Notes: generated from the sequence alone by a model not told the origin. DNA of 64,000 nucleotides from Plantibacter sp. VKM Ac-2880 (GCF_015351235.1 NZ_JADKSJ010000001.1:496001-560000); one strand, 5' to 3'. Shown: positions 9,233 through 18,835, numbered from the stretch's first letter. Numbers and translations are program-made.

Positions 9233-10291
9233 ATGGCGCGCACGCCGATGACCGGCCCGACCCTGGCGTCGATCGCGGAACACGCCGGGGTCTCCGTCGC
9301 GACCGTCTCCAAGGTCGTCAACGGCCGCCAAGGCATGTCCGAGGCGACGCGGGCGCGCGTGGAGGCGGCCGTCCGCGAGCTCGGGTACCGCCCGGCCGCG
9401 CGCTCGGGTGGCGGCGGTCCACGTCAGGTCCACGTCGTGTTCGACACCCTGCACAGCGTGTACTCCCTGCGCGTGCTCGACGGCATGGTCGCGGCCGCGC
9501 AGCGCCTCGACGTCGACCTCGTCACCCGGGTGCTGTCGCCCGCCTCGGGGTTCGGGACCGACGGCATGACCGGTGACGAGGTGCCGCTCGACCGCGCCTT
9601 CGTCGAGCGGGTCGCCGCGAGGGGTGCGCTCGGCATGATCGTCGTGACCACACCGATCGACGCCGACGTGGTGGACGCCTGCCTCGATGCGGGCGTCGCG
9701 CTCGTCGCGGTCGATTCGCCGGATCCGCTCGCCCGGTCGGTGGCGAGTATCGGCTCCAGTCACGCGGTCGGCGGGCAGCAGGCCGTCGAGCATCTCATCG
9801 GCCTCGGCCATCGGCGGATCGCCTTCGTGGGTGGCCACCCGGCGAACCCTGGACTGCGAGCGCGGGCGGTCGGGTACCGCGAGGCGCTCCGCTCAGCGGG
9901 GATCCCGCTCGACCCGGAGCTCGTGTCGGAGGAGGGGATGGGAACGTCGGCGCCGGCCGTGGAGCGCATGCTCGCACTCGAGGACCCACCCACGGCCGTC
10001 TTCGCGACCAACGACGCCGACGCCTTCGCCGTCATCCGCAGCCTGCTGCAGGCGGGGCTCCGCGTGCCGGAGGACGTCAGCGTCGTCGGCTACGACGACA
10101 CGTACTCGGCCATGCTCACCGTTCCGCGCCTGACCACGGTGCACACCTCGATGCACGACATCGGCCGCGCGGCCATCGACACGCTCCTGCGGCTGCAGTC
10201 GGGCGAGCGGCCGTTCTCGCACCACCTGGAGCTCGCGACGACGCTCATCGAGCGGGAGTCGACCGGTCCTCGTCGGCCAGCCGGGCGCTGA
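9233..10291 (+). CDS. LacI-family transcriptional regulator
   Basis: A 352-aa protein with the LacI HTH at residues 10-35 (TLASIAEHAGVSVATVSKVVNG), a hinge, and a periplasmic-binding-protein-like sugar domain with IGLGHRRIAFVGG and FATNDADAFAV. GGAGGAG precedes the ATG at 9233. It is divergent from the GH2 glycosidase with palindromes in front of each gene, so it most likely represses the glycosidase and itself until the cognate sugar binds. Its stop abuts the stop of the convergent epimerase gene with no intervening base. Confidence 0.93.
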   Translation: MARTPMTGPTLASIAEHAGVSVATVSKVVNGRQGMSEATRARVEAAVRELGYRPAARSGGGGPRQVHVVFDTLHSVYSLRVLDGMVAAAQRLDVDLVTRVLSPASGFGTDGMTGDEVPLDRAFVERVAARGALGMIVVTTPIDADVVDACLDAGVALVAVDSPDPLARSVASIGSSHAVGGQQAVEHLIGLGHRRIAFVGGHPANPGLRARAVGYREALRSAGIPLDPELVSEEGMGTSAPAVERMLALEDPPTAVFATNDADAFAVIRSLLQAGLRVPEDVSVVGYDDTYSAMLTVPRLTTVHTSMHDIGRAAIDTLLRLQSGERPFSHHLELATTLIERESTGPRRPAGR

Positions 10292-11182
10292 TCAGCGGAA
10301 GCGTCGCAGGTCGGCGAGCGTGAACCGCCCGGCGGGGAGCGCCGCGCGGATGCGTGCCTCGTCGAACCGGTGCTTGGGGCGCAGCGACTCGGGCAGTTCC
10401 GGTGTCGGCGGGGCTGCGGCGCTGACGCCCTCCGCGAGCATCTGCGCCTGCGCTTTCGCGACGAGCGGCGTCACCATGAGTCGCTCGGTCAGGCGCGCGA
10501 GGAGTCGGATCGTCCAGACCGGCACCGGGATGTAGAGCGGTCGTCGGCCGGCGACCCGTGCGATCCGCCGGACGGCCGCCCCCAACGGCAGCGTCTCGGC
10601 ACCCATGACCGCGACCGTCGGCTCGGTGATCCGACCCTCGAGGGCGGCGACGAGGACGTCGACCGCGTCGGCGACCGGCACCGGGCGCACGAGGCGTTCG
10701 CGGTAGCCGACGGTCGCGAACACGGGGAAGGTGCGGACGGCCTTCGTCACGTGGTCGATCATGTGGTCGCCGGCCCCGTAGATCATCCCGAACTTCAGGA
10801 CCGTGTGCGGGACGCCCGAGCCGCGGACGAGCTCCTCGGCCGCCCATTTCGTCTCGTGGTAGCCCGAGCCGCAGTCGGGCCGGGCGCGGAGGAAGCTCAC
10901 GAGGACGAGGCGACCGACGCCGGCGCGGCGGGCCGCGTCCACGACGGCCCGGGTGCCACGCACGTGCACGCGCTCGAAGGTCTGCTCGCCGATCTCCCGG
11001 TTGATCCCGGCGCAGTGCGCGACGGCGTCGCAGCCCGCGAACGCCGCCGCGAGTGCCTCGGTGTCGTCGATGTCGACGCCGGTGCGCCGCGAGACGACCA
11101 CCGTCTCGTGGCCGTCTCCCTGCAGGCGTTCGACGAGGTGCCGGCCGACGAACCCGGTGCCGCCGGTGATGGCGATGCGCAT
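10292..11182 (-). CDS. NAD(P)-binding epimerase/dehydratase-family protein (atypical SDR)
   Basis: A 296-aa extended/atypical SDR. TGGTGFVGRHLVERL (residues 6-20) is the Rossmann loop, AHCAGINRE is the conserved mid-strand, and YHETKWAAEELV supplies the Tyr-xxx-Lys pair. It resembles NDUFA9-like or NmrA/epimerase proteins that act on NAD(P)-linked small molecules or quinones. Divergent from an ArsR regulator whose operator lies between them, so it is probably the regulated target. The ATG at 11182 begins directly with the Rossmann fold. Substrate unknown. Confidence 0.85.
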   Translation of the reverse strand: MRIAITGGTGFVGRHLVERLQGDGHETVVVSRRTGVDIDDTEALAAAFAGCDAVAHCAGINREIGEQTFERVHVRGTRAVVDAARRAGVGRLVLVSFLRARPDCGSGYHETKWAAEELVRGSGVPHTVLKFGMIYGAGDHMIDHVTKAVRTFPVFATVGYRERLVRPVPVADAVDVLVAALEGRITEPTVAVMGAETLPLGAAVRRIARVAGRRPLYIPVPVWTIRLLARLTERLMVTPLVAKAQAQMLAEGVSAAAPPTPELPESLRPKHRFDEARIRAALPAGRFTLADLRRFR

Positions 11183-11199
11183 GATGACTCCTTCGCTTG

Positions 11200-11243
11200 T
11201 TAGCAATAGAGCTAAACCGTATATCGCAATTGTGCTAGATTGC
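11200..11243. promoter_or_regulatory. Divergent ArsR operator region
   Basis: Two inverted repeats lie between the epimerase and arsR genes: TTAGC-N6-GCTAA (11200-11215) and GCAAT-N8-ATTGC (11226-11243). The region is markedly AT-rich compared with its surroundings, as expected for overlapping divergent promoters controlled by an ArsR dimer. Confidence 0.6.
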
Positions 11244-11247
11244 AACC

Positions 11248-11559
11248 ATGGCAGATACGGCATCGGACATCTTCGCCGCACTCGCGCACCCGACGCGACG
11301 ACAGATCCTCCAGGACCTCAAGGACGGCGAGCTGGCCGCGGGCGAGATCGCGTCGCGGTTCGACGCCACGGGACCGACCATCTCCCGCCACCTCAGTGTG
11401 CTGCGGCAGGCCGGGCTCGTCTCCGAGCGCCGCGACGCCAACCGGATCCTCTACTCGCTCGTCGGCGAACGCCTCGCCCTGTCGGTCGGCGACTTCCTGT
11501 CGACCGTGTGCCCGGAGCAGATGGTGCTCCGTGAGGTGCGCAAGCGCCGCACCGCCTAG
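11248..11559 (+). CDS. ArsR-family winged-helix regulator
   Basis: A 103-aa protein, the typical ArsR length. FAALAHPTRRQILQDL (residues 9-24) and the recognition helix in TGPTISRHLSVLRQAGLV are diagnostic. No clustered cysteines, apart from one in STVCPEQ, so it is unlikely to be a metal sensor of the arsenic type. The start codon lies only 5 bp from the GCAAT repeat, implying tight autoregulation. It faces the epimerase gene, its probable target. Confidence 0.9.
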   Translation: MADTASDIFAALAHPTRRQILQDLKDGELAAGEIASRFDATGPTISRHLSVLRQAGLVSERRDANRILYSLVGERLALSVGDFLSTVCPEQMVLREVRKRRTA

Positions 11560-11717
11560 CCGCGGGACCGGTCGTCTCCCGGTCGGATCAGCGCGGGCCA
11601 CGGGCGACGCTCCGGACGATCGTCTGCGTCGCCGCCTTCCCCGAGCGGGTCGGCAGTAGCGCCCGCTGGGGAGAGCTCCCCATCGCTCACGTGCCGGAGA
11701 GCGGACAGACTGACGGC

Positions 11718-12050
11718 ATGCCCCGTCGCCGCTTCCTCCCATCCGTCGCCATCGCTCTGCTGCCGATGGGACTCCTGCTCACCGGTTGCAGCTTCAGCGC
11801 CAGCGCCGGTCTCACCGTCCCCGCCTCGGACATCGCGGACGCCGCGGCCGGCGCCCTCGAGGAGCAGGTCGGCACCCGGCCCGACCTCGACTGCGGGGAC
11901 GAGCGCGTCAAGCTCATCGACGAGACCACCGTCGACTGCACGCTCACCGACCCGTCCTCGGGCTCCGAGTACGACGCCGTCGTCACGATCAGTGACGTCG
12001 AGGGCACGAAGTACCACGTGGCCGTGCAGGTGGCCGACACCGCGAACTGA
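11718..12050 (+). CDS. DUF4333-like lipoprotein
   Basis: A 110-aa secreted lipoprotein. A basic n-region MPRRRF is followed by a hydrophobic stretch and lipobox LLTGC, making Cys25 or so the lipidated residue. The mature part has two further cysteines in LDCGDERV and VDCTLTD, as in the small DUF4333 fold found in actinobacterial lipoproteins. Cell-envelope localisation is well supported; the function of the family is unknown to me. The start at 11718 gives a standard signal peptide, whereas the earlier in-frame ATG does not. Confidence 0.8.
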   Translation: MPRRRFLPSVAIALLPMGLLLTGCSFSASAGLTVPASDIADAAAGALEEQVGTRPDLDCGDERVKLIDETTVDCTLTDPSSGSEYDAVVTISDVEGTKYHVAVQVADTAN

Positions 12051-12186
12051 TCACGCGATCGGTCCTGGGCTTGCTCGGGTCGCATCGGTGCCCTCCTGAC
12101 GCGCTCGGGCCCCGCGCTGCGTGGGAGACTGGCAGACGGCGTCGGTCGCTCGATCACGCCGTCGCAGCCCGCCCCGGAAGAAGCGC

Positions 12187-12681
12187 ATGACCGTCGTGAC
12201 CCCAGCCAGCATCGAGTCCGTCTCCTGGGACGACGAACGGGCCGTACGCCTGCGAGCCGCGATGGACGAGGAGATGGGTGCGCGCTACGCCTCCGCCTGG
12301 GAGGACTGGGATTCCGAGGCAGCCCAGCGGGCGCAGGCGGCGTTCACCGTGGATCCCGCGGACATCCGGGCGACCTTCCTCGCGCTCGTCGACGGCGAGC
12401 CGGTCGGCCATGCCGCGCTGCGACGGCTCGGCGAGGAGTGGGAGCTGAAGCGCGTCGTCACGCTCCCCGGCCACCGTGGCCGGGGTGTCTCCCGCCGGCT
12501 CATCGCGGCCGTCGAAGATGCCGCGCGGGCCGAGGGGGCCTCGCGACTCATCCTGCAGACCGGCGACCGGCAGCCGGAGGCCGTCCGCCTCTACGAGTGG
12601 CTCGGGTACGAGTCGATCCCCATCTACCCGCCGTACGAGGTCATCCCGATGTCGCTCTGCTACGCGCGGCAGCTGCACTAG
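12187..12681 (+). CDS. GNAT-family N-acetyltransferase
   Basis: A 164-aa GNAT protein. The acetyl-CoA loop is LPGHRGRGVSRRLIAAVE (motif A, Q/RxxGxG/A), and the C-terminal motif B is EAVRLYEWLGYESI. It transfers an acetyl group to an unknown amine in the cytosol. The start at 12187 follows AGAAG; the upstream part of the frame is basic and non-homologous. It stands alone between a lipoprotein and a convergent membrane protein. Confidence 0.88.
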   Translation: MTVVTPASIESVSWDDERAVRLRAAMDEEMGARYASAWEDWDSEAAQRAQAAFTVDPADIRATFLALVDGEPVGHAALRRLGEEWELKRVVTLPGHRGRGVSRRLIAAVEDAARAEGASRLILQTGDRQPEAVRLYEWLGYESIPIYPPYEVIPMSLCYARQLH

Positions 12682-12706
12682 CGGCCACGTCGTCCGGCCG
12701 CCACCG

Positions 12707-13600
12707 TCAGTGCGACGTGGCCGCCGGCCGCTTGCCGGAGCGCAGGCGAGAGATGCCGAGGACGGTCCCGACCACGATCAGGCCGAGCACGAGTCCGAAC
12801 ACGGCCGACATCGCGGTGTCGGCGATCCAGACGACGACGGGTCCGGCCGCTTCGATGGCGTGCGTGACGACGTGGAAGAGGTCCAGCGGGCCGTGCCAGA
12901 TCGTCTCGGCGAGATTCGCGACGACGAGGTGGCCACCCACCCACAGCATCGCGACCGTGCCGACGATGCTGATCACGCGGAAGACGGCGGGCATCGAGGC
13001 GACGATGCGCGCGCCGGTGCGGCGGACGCCGCGCGAGGGGTTCTTCATGAGCCGGAGTCCGATGTCGTCGATCTTCACGAGGAGCGCGACCGCGCCGTAG
13101 ACGACGGCCGTCATGACGAGGCCGATGACGAGGAGTGCGCCCAGGGTCATCCAGATGCCGATGTCCGCGTCGAGGCTGGCCAGTGAGATCAGCATGATCT
13201 CGGTGCTGAGGATGAGGTCCGTGCGGACGGCGCCGGAGACGAGCTTCTTCTCGTCGCGGACGTCCTCCTCAGCCGCCTCGTGGTGGACGCCGAACCACTC
13301 CATGACCTTCTCGGCGCCCTCGAAGCAGAGGTAGGTGCCGCCGATGATGAGGAGGAACGGCAGGACCCAGGGTGCGAAGGCGGTGAGCAACAGGGCGATC
13401 GGGATGATGATGACGAACTTGTTGATCAGGCTGCCGCGGGCGATGCGCCAGACGACCGGCAGTTCCCGCGCCGGCGTGAGCCCCTGCACATACTGCGGGG
13501 TGACGGCGGCATCGTCGATGACGACGCCCGCGGTCTTCGCGCTCGCCTTCAGAGCGGCGCTGAGGATGTCATCGACAACGGCGAGCAGGCCGACCGACAT
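12707..13600 (-). CDS. DUF808-family membrane protein (YedI-like)
   Basis: A 297-aa inner-membrane protein. It starts with VGLLAVVDDILSAALKASAKTAGVVIDD, the diagnostic DUF808 opening, then GGTYLCFEGAEKV, and several long hydrophobic segments (about 4-6 helices) between residues 60 and 285. Members are about 300 aa, so it is full length. Biochemical function of the family is not established. Converges with the GNAT gene with a 25-bp gap. Confidence 0.88.
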   Translation of the reverse strand: MSVGLLAVVDDILSAALKASAKTAGVVIDDAAVTPQYVQGLTPARELPVVWRIARGSLINKFVIIIPIALLLTAFAPWVLPFLLIIGGTYLCFEGAEKVMEWFGVHHEAAEEDVRDEKKLVSGAVRTDLILSTEIMLISLASLDADIGIWMTLGALLVIGLVMTAVVYGAVALLVKIDDIGLRLMKNPSRGVRRTGARIVASMPAVFRVISIVGTVAMLWVGGHLVVANLAETIWHGPLDLFHVVTHAIEAAGPVVVWIADTAMSAVFGLVLGLIVVGTVLGISRLRSGKRPAATSH

Positions 13601-13805
13601 GTGCTTCTCCTTGACTCGGGTGTCGCGCCACCGCGGGCTCGGCAGGGACGGAGTCCAGAGTAGTGCGGATCCACGGCGTCGCAGGCTGTCGAGCGCGCAT
13701 CACAAGCACCCTGGCGCGGGCGTCTTCCATCGGGTAGGGGCTGCTCCCTTCCGCTCGGATACCACCCCGGTACTGTTGGCACTCACGACAGATAGGGGAT
13801 TTCGA

Positions 13806-15029
13806 ATGGTCGAGACCACACCGCGCCGCTCACGGTCGGCCGTGCTCGCGCTGACCTTGACGATCGGAACGCTCGTCGCGGCGGCGATCATCGGCGGGTA
13901 CTTCATCATCGTCGGCGATCAGGCCGACATCGCCGGACGCGTCTGGCTCACACTGCTGTTGCTCGCGGCGTTCGTGGGTGCCGTCTCCCTCGACGCGGCA
14001 GCCGGACACGGGCCCAACAAGTGGTACCTGGCCGTCTCGACCCTGGTGAACATCTTCCTCGTCACGGTCGGGTTGCTGAAGCTGTGGAACGGGTGGCTCC
14101 AGCCCCCGAACACCGACGACGGCTTCGTCTGGTCCGGACAGATCATGCTGTTCTTCGGCATCGTCATCATCACCCGCGTGGCACTGATCATCATCCAGGT
14201 GTACTTCCTGCACTTCGTCACGCGCGCCTCCTCCACCGTGATCAGGGCCACCGGCATCGTGACGATCACACTCATCATCGCGACGGTCCTCGTGCTCGTG
14301 CTGCCGATGGCGTTCCCCGAGGGCACCTGGGCGGACTGGTGGTGGCGCATCGCTGCGGCGACGACGCTCGCTGCGGCGATCTCCGCCGTGATCCCGGTGA
14401 TCGTCCGTGCGTTCTCGCCGAAGCCGGAGGGCGAACCGGTGAACTACGGCCAGCAGCCCTACCGTCCCGAGGTGTACCAGAGCGCGCCCGCGTACCCGGT
14501 CCAGGGTCACCCCGGTCAGCACCAGCCGCACCAGCCGCCCTACCAGGGGCAGCCGCAGCAGGGCTATCAGGGGCAGCCGCAGCAGGGGTACCAGGGTCAG
14601 GGCTACCAGAACCAGCCGCAGCAGGGGTACCAGGGTCAGCCGTATCCCGGTCAGCCCTACCAGGGGCAGCCGAGCCACGGTCAGGGGCAGGGTCAGCAGG
14701 GCCAGGGGTACCAGGCTGCGCCGTCACAGGGGCAGTACGGGCAGCCGCAGGGGCAGCCCGCACCGCAGCCCGGCCAGCAGTGGTCGGCACCCGCGTGGCA
14801 GGGCTCGGCGCCCGGTCAGCAGGGGCCGACGCCGAACGCGGCACCGCAGCAGTGGGGGCCGCCGCAGGCCGCGTCGCAGGCGCCAGGACAGCCGTCGAAC
14901 CCGCAGCAGCCGCCCGCTCCCGCGCAGCAGCCGACTGTTCCGCCGCAGCAGGAGCCGCAGCAGGTGCAGCCGCCCGCTCCTCCGGAAGAGGTGGCGCCGC
15001 CCGAGCGGCCGACGCCGCCCGCCGAGTAG
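13806..15029 (+). CDS. Six-helix membrane protein with Gln/Pro/Gly-rich repeat tail
   Basis: A 407-aa protein. Residues 10-205 hold about six transmembrane helices with short loops. Residues 210-407 are a disordered tail made of repeated QGQPQQGYQ/GYQGQPYQ-type units followed by a proline/alanine/glutamine stretch ending PPERPTPPAE. Such tails are common in actinobacterial integral membrane proteins and often face the cytoplasm or mediate condensation or partner binding. I start it at the ATG at 13806, which immediately precedes the first helix; a long frame upstream is not coding. A strong terminator follows. Confidence 0.85.
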   Translation: MVETTPRRSRSAVLALTLTIGTLVAAAIIGGYFIIVGDQADIAGRVWLTLLLLAAFVGAVSLDAAAGHGPNKWYLAVSTLVNIFLVTVGLLKLWNGWLQPPNTDDGFVWSGQIMLFFGIVIITRVALIIIQVYFLHFVTRASSTVIRATGIVTITLIIATVLVLVLPMAFPEGTWADWWWRIAAATTLAAAISAVIPVIVRAFSPKPEGEPVNYGQQPYRPEVYQSAPAYPVQGHPGQHQPHQPPYQGQPQQGYQGQPQQGYQGQGYQNQPQQGYQGQPYPGQPYQGQPSHGQGQGQQGQGYQAAPSQGQYGQPQGQPAPQPGQQWSAPAWQGSAPGQQGPTPNAAPQQWGPPQAASQAPGQPSNPQQPPAPAQQPTVPPQQEPQQVQPPAPPEEVAPPERPTPPAE

Positions 15030-15042
15030 GCGAACGCACGAT

Positions 15043-15076
15043 GAACCGGCTGGAAGTCCTCGCTTCCAGCCGGTTC
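15043..15076 (+). terminator. Rho-independent-like terminator after the Q/P/G-rich membrane protein
   Basis: GAACCGGCTGGAAG, a 6-nt loop, then its exact complement CTTCCAGCCGGTTC: a 14-bp perfect stem 13 bp after the stop codon, followed by TGTC rather than a long T-run, as is common in high-GC genomes. Confidence 0.85.
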
Positions 15077-15221
15077 TGTCATGTGTGCCGTCCTGCGCAG
15101 ATCCGCGTACGGCCGGACGGGGCATCCTCGCCTCACGGCGGATGTGCGACGAACGGCCTCCCGCGAGGATGGAATCGGCGCGGTGCGACCGCCCGCCGCC
15201 GGCTCCACACGACGGGTGACG

Positions 15222-16166
15222 ATGCGCAAGCTCCTGAAGGTTCCACTGATCACGATCGCCACGATCGCCGGGCTGATCGGAGCGACCCTCGCCACCACGA
15301 GTATCGTCAACGCCGTCGCCAACGCCTCGGAGGAGGCGGAACTGCACCCGTACGGGCAACTGGTCGACGTCGACGGCAAACGGATGAACGTCGTCATCAG
15401 CGGCGACGCACCCGAGACCATCGTCCTCCTGCCCGGGCAGGGCACCGCCGCACCCGGGCTCGACTTCCAGCCGCTCGTCGCCGAACTCCGCGACCAATAC
15501 CGCGTGGTCGTCGTCGAACCCTTCGGATACGGCCTCAGTGATCAGACCGACGTCCCCCGAACCTCGGCCAACATCGCCGACGAGGTCCACACCGCCCTCC
15601 ACAGCCTCGGCATCCACCGCTACGCGCTCGCCGGACACTCGATCGCCGGCATCACCGCCCTGGAGTACCTGCAGCGGTACCGCGACGAGGTCACCGCGTT
15701 CATCGGCATCGACACGAGCGTCCCCACGCAACCGGGTGCGGACGAGGCCACGCCGACCGACGGCCTCGAGGCCCTGAAGTCGCTCGGGATCCTCCGGGTG
15801 CTCACCGCGATCGCGCCCGACCCGACCGCAGGGCTGCCCTACGACACTGCGACGAAGCGACAACTCGCGATCCTCGCGAACCGCAACGCCATGAACCCGA
15901 CGCTGCTCGACGAGATCGCGCACACCCCCGCCAACTTCCGCGCCGCCCGGTCGCAGTCGTTCCCGGCCGACCTCCCGATCCTCATGTTCGTCGTCGGCGA
16001 CGACCCGGAACTCGCCGACTGGGTGTCCCTCCACGAGGCCCAGCTCGCCGGGATCGACCGGTCCGAGCTCGTCCTCCTCGACGGCGGACACTACCTGCAT
16101 CACACCGAGTCACCGCAGATGGGCGTGGACATCAAGCGGTTCCTCAGCGACACGCCGACCGGCTGA
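15222..16166 (+). CDS. Membrane-anchored or secreted alpha/beta hydrolase
   Basis: A 314-aa protein. An N-terminal hydrophobic segment (residues 8-30) acts as signal anchor, so the enzyme is likely outside the membrane. The nucleophile elbow GHSIAG has Ser140; VVEPFGYGLSDQ is the strand following the oxyanion region; a C-terminal DGGHYLHHTESP carries the catalytic His. It belongs to the broad hydrolase/lipase superfamily and the substrate is unknown. Start: ATG at 15222 directly before the basic n-region; a GTG 6 bp upstream is possible. Confidence 0.85.
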   Translation: MRKLLKVPLITIATIAGLIGATLATTSIVNAVANASEEAELHPYGQLVDVDGKRMNVVISGDAPETIVLLPGQGTAAPGLDFQPLVAELRDQYRVVVVEPFGYGLSDQTDVPRTSANIADEVHTALHSLGIHRYALAGHSIAGITALEYLQRYRDEVTAFIGIDTSVPTQPGADEATPTDGLEALKSLGILRVLTAIAPDPTAGLPYDTATKRQLAILANRNAMNPTLLDEIAHTPANFRAARSQSFPADLPILMFVVGDDPELADWVSLHEAQLAGIDRSELVLLDGGHYLHHTESPQMGVDIKRFLSDTPTG

Positions 16167-16224
16167 CGACCCGGGAGGATCGGGGCTGGCGTGTCGTCGG
16201 ATGTCGGGTTAGGCTCGCTGTCTA

Positions 16225-16240
16225 TCGAACATATGTTCGA
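16225..16240. promoter_or_regulatory. LexA binding site (SOS box)
   Basis: TCGAACATATGTTCGA is a perfect 16-bp palindrome matching the actinobacterial/Gram-positive LexA consensus CGAAC-N4-GTTCG with extended T and A flanks. It lies 17 bp upstream of the ATG at 16258, so DNA damage should induce that gene. Confidence 0.9.
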
Positions 16241-16257
16241 ACGACGGGAGGCCATTC

Positions 16258-16518
16258 ATGTTGATCACGAGCACCGAGATCGCGGTCTGGACGACGCCAG
16301 CGGGTGTGCCGGAGCGGTTGTTCTGGGAAGGGGCACGGTACCTCGTGACCGACACTCCGACCCCGCTCGAGCCGAACGTCGCCTTCCTCACCCACCCGCC
16401 GGCGGCCACGCCGGCCTGGCGGTTCCAGGCGACCGCCACCGACGGCCGGACCTTCGTCTTCGACATCCGACTCGACGTGGTCCGAGGCCGCTGGCAGCTC
16501 CTGCGGGCCTACGAATGA
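16258..16518 (+). CDS. SOS-regulated small protein (DUF6504-like)
   Basis: An 86-aa cytosolic protein, with GGGAGG before the ATG. The core PERLFWEGARYLV, the AWRFQATATDG strand and the C-terminal GRWQLLRAYE resemble the small beta-rich DUF6504-type proteins that I associate with actinobacterial Y-family polymerase (imuB/dnaE2) mutasome loci; that assignment is from memory and tentative. Here no polymerase gene is adjacent: the gene stands alone behind a perfect LexA box and converges on the molybdoenzyme gene with a 13-bp gap. A role in damage tolerance is inferred from regulation only. Confidence 0.75.
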   Translation: MLITSTEIAVWTTPAGVPERLFWEGARYLVTDTPTPLEPNVAFLTHPPAATPAWRFQATATDGRTFVFDIRLDVVRGRWQLLRAYE

Positions 16519-16531
16519 CCCGCGTCGCCGG

Positions 16532-18835
16532 TCATGACAGCCGAGCGCCGGCCGGCTGCAGCCGCACCACGATGGCCTTCGAGACCGGGGTGTTGCTGCG
16601 GTCGGCGGTCGAGTCGAGCGGAACGAGGACGTTCGCCTCGGGGAAGTACGCCGCGGCGCACCCTCTGGCCGTCGGATAGGAGACGGCGCGGAACCCCAGG
16701 AGCTCCCGGTCCGGCTGCCCGGGCCACTCGCTGAAGACGTCGATCGTCTGACCATCCTCCAGGCCGAGTTCCGCGAGGTCGTCCGGGTTCACGAACACGA
16801 CGTTGCGTCCCTGCTTGATCCCCCGGTACCGGTCGTTCAGGCTGTAGATCGTCGTGTTGAACTGGTCGTGCGACCGCAGCGTCTGCAGGAGCAGGCGGCC
16901 CGGCGGGCAGCGGAGCGGTTCCAGCTCGTTCACCGTCAGGAGCGCACGACCCTCGGGGTTCGTGAACGTGCGGGAGTCGCGGGGCCCGTTCGGCAGCACG
17001 AACCCGTCCTCGCGGCGGATCTGCTCGTTGTAGTCCTCGCACCCCGGGATGACCCGCCCGATGTGCTCGCGGATGGTGTCGTAGTCGTCCTCGAACGCCT
17101 GCCAGGCGATCCCGGAGTCCTCGCCGAGGGTCGCGCGCGCGAGTCGCGTGATGATCGCGACCTCGGAGAGCAGCCCGGGCGCTGCGGGCGGGATCCGTCC
17201 GTGTGAGGCGTGGACGGCACAGACGGAGTCCTCGACGCTGACCATCTGCGGGCCGCTCGCCTGGAGGTCGATCTCGGTGCGCCCGAGCGTCGGCAGGATG
17301 ATCGCGGCGTCGCCCGTGACCACGTGCGAGCGATTGAGCTTCGTGGAGATCTGTACCGACATGCCGGTTCCACGGATCGCCGCCTCGGCGGCGGCGGTGT
17401 CGGAGATCGCGGCGACGAAGTTGCCGCCGAGCGACACCCAGGTGCGGATCTCACCGCGTTGCATGGCTCGGATCGCGTTCACCGCGTCGACCCCGTGTGC
17501 TCGCGGCATCGGTACGCCGAACTCGTCCTCCATCGCGGCGAGGAAGGACTCCGGCATCTGCTCCCAGATGCCCATGGTCCGGTCGCCCTGCACGTTGCTG
17601 TGCCCACGGATCGGCGAGGCGCCGGCACCGGGCTTGCCGATGTTGCCGCGGAGCAGGAGCAGATTGATGATCTCCTTGATCCCGTTCACGGCGGCCTTGT
17701 GCTGCGTCAGCCCCATGGCCCAGGTGACGATGGTCGCGTTCGAGTCGATGTAGCGCTGGGCGAACTCGTCGATCTGCTCGCTCGTGAGTCCGGTCGCCTC
17801 GAGCACCTCGGCCTCGTCGAGGTCGGCCAGGTGCGCCGTGAGCTCCTCGAGCCCGAGGCAGTGCTCCGTGAGGAAGGCGTGGTCGAGCACGGTCCCGGGC
17901 GCGGCGGCCTCGGCTGCCAGAACCCGCTTCGATACGGCCTGCAGGAGCGCCATGTCACCACCGAGCCGGATCTGCAGGAACTGGTCCGAGATGACCGTGC
18001 CCCGTCCGACCATGCCCCGCACCGTCTGCGGGTTCTTGTACCGTTCGAGCGCGGCCTCGGGGAGCGGATTCACGGAGACGATGGTCGCCCCGGCACGCTT
18101 CGCGTCCTCGAGGGCTGTGAGCATGCGCGGGTGGTTCGTGCCCGGGTTCTGGCCCATGACGACGATGAGGTCCGCCTGCTCGAAGTCGTCGTAGGCGATC
18201 GTGGACTTCCCGATGCCGATCACCTCGCCGAGCGCGGTGCCCGTGGACTCGTGGCACATGTTCGAGCAGTCCGGCAGGTTGTTGGTGCCGAACGCCCGCA
18301 CGAACAGCTGGTAGGCGAACGCGGCCTCGTTGGACGCCCGTCCGCTCGTGTAGAACGCGGCCTGGTCGGGCGACTCCTGCCCGCGCAGTTGCTCACCGAC
18401 GAGCGCGAACGCCTCCTCCCAGCTGACCGGCCGGTAGTGGTCGGAGCCAGCCGGCTTGTAGACCGGTTCCGAGAGTCGGCCCTGCATGCCGAGCCAGTAC
18501 TCCGACTTGTCGGCGAGGTCGGTGAGCGAGTGCTCCGCCCAGAACGCGCTCGGGATGACGATCGGGGTCGCCTCCCAGATCACGGCCTTCGCCCCGTTCT
18601 CGCAGAACTCCAGCTTCTTGCGGTCGTCGGGGTCGGGCCAGGCGCAGCTCATGCAGTCGAAGCCGCCGCGCTGGTTGATCGACGTCAGGAGCTCGGCGGT
18701 CCGCAGTGGCCCGAGCTGGCGGAGCGCCGGCTCCATGGAGTGCAGGATGCCGGGGAGCCCGACGGCCACGTGCTTCGGCTCGGAGACCTTGATCGCAGCG
18801 TCGGTGACGTCCTCGACGGGCGGCTCCGCGCTCAT
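16532..18835 (-). CDS. FdhF/YdeP-family molybdopterin oxidoreductase
   Basis: A 767-aa single-subunit molybdoenzyme. Cysteines C61, C64 and C78 (CMSC then FCENGAK) could hold an Fe-S cluster; the pterin domain has GRASNEAAF, and CSNMCHES (C190, C194) marks the likely Mo-ligand region in the YdeP-like branch; [11 protein letters not shown] and the C-terminal molydopterin dinucleotide-binding domain with [12 protein letters not shown] follow. It likely oxidises formate or a similar two-electron donor, or serves acid resistance as proposed for YdeP. No signal peptide, so cytoplasmic. Its start overlaps the end of fdhD by 4 bp, supporting co-transcription with its maturation factor. Confidence 0.92.
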   Translation of the reverse strand: MSAEPPVEDVTDAAIKVSEPKHVAVGLPGILHSMEPALRQLGPLRTAELLTSINQRGGFDCMSCAWPDPDDRKKLEFCENGAKAVIWEATPIVIPSAFWAEHSLTDLADKSEYWLGMQGRLSEPVYKPAGSDHYRPVSWEEAFALVGEQLRGQESPDQAAFYTSGRASNEAAFAYQLFVRAFGTNNLPDCSNMCHESTGTALGEVIGIGKSTIAYDDFEQADLIVVMGQNPGTNHPRMLTALEDAKRAGATIVSVNPLPEAALERYKNPQTVRGMVGRGTVISDQFLQIRLGGDMALLQAVSKRVLAAEAAAPGTVLDHAFLTEHCLGLEELTAHLADLDEAEVLEATGLTSEQIDEFAQRYIDSNATIVTWAMGLTQHKAAVNGIKEIINLLLLRGNIGKPGAGASPIRGHSNVQGDRTMGIWEQMPESFLAAMEDEFGVPMPRAHGVDAVNAIRAMQRGEIRTWVSLGGNFVAAISDTAAAEAAIRGTGMSVQISTKLNRSHVVTGDAAIILPTLGRTEIDLQASGPQMVSVEDSVCAVHASHGRIPPAAPGLLSEVAIITRLARATLGEDSGIAWQAFEDDYDTIREHIGRVIPGCEDYNEQIRREDGFVLPNGPRDSRTFTNPEGRALLTVNELEPLRCPPGRLLLQTLRSHDQFNTTIYSLNDRYRGIKQGRNVVFVNPDDLAELGLEDGQTIDVFSEWPGQPDRELLGFRAVSYPTARGCAAAYFPEANVLVPLDSTADRSNTPVSKAIVVRLQPAGARLS

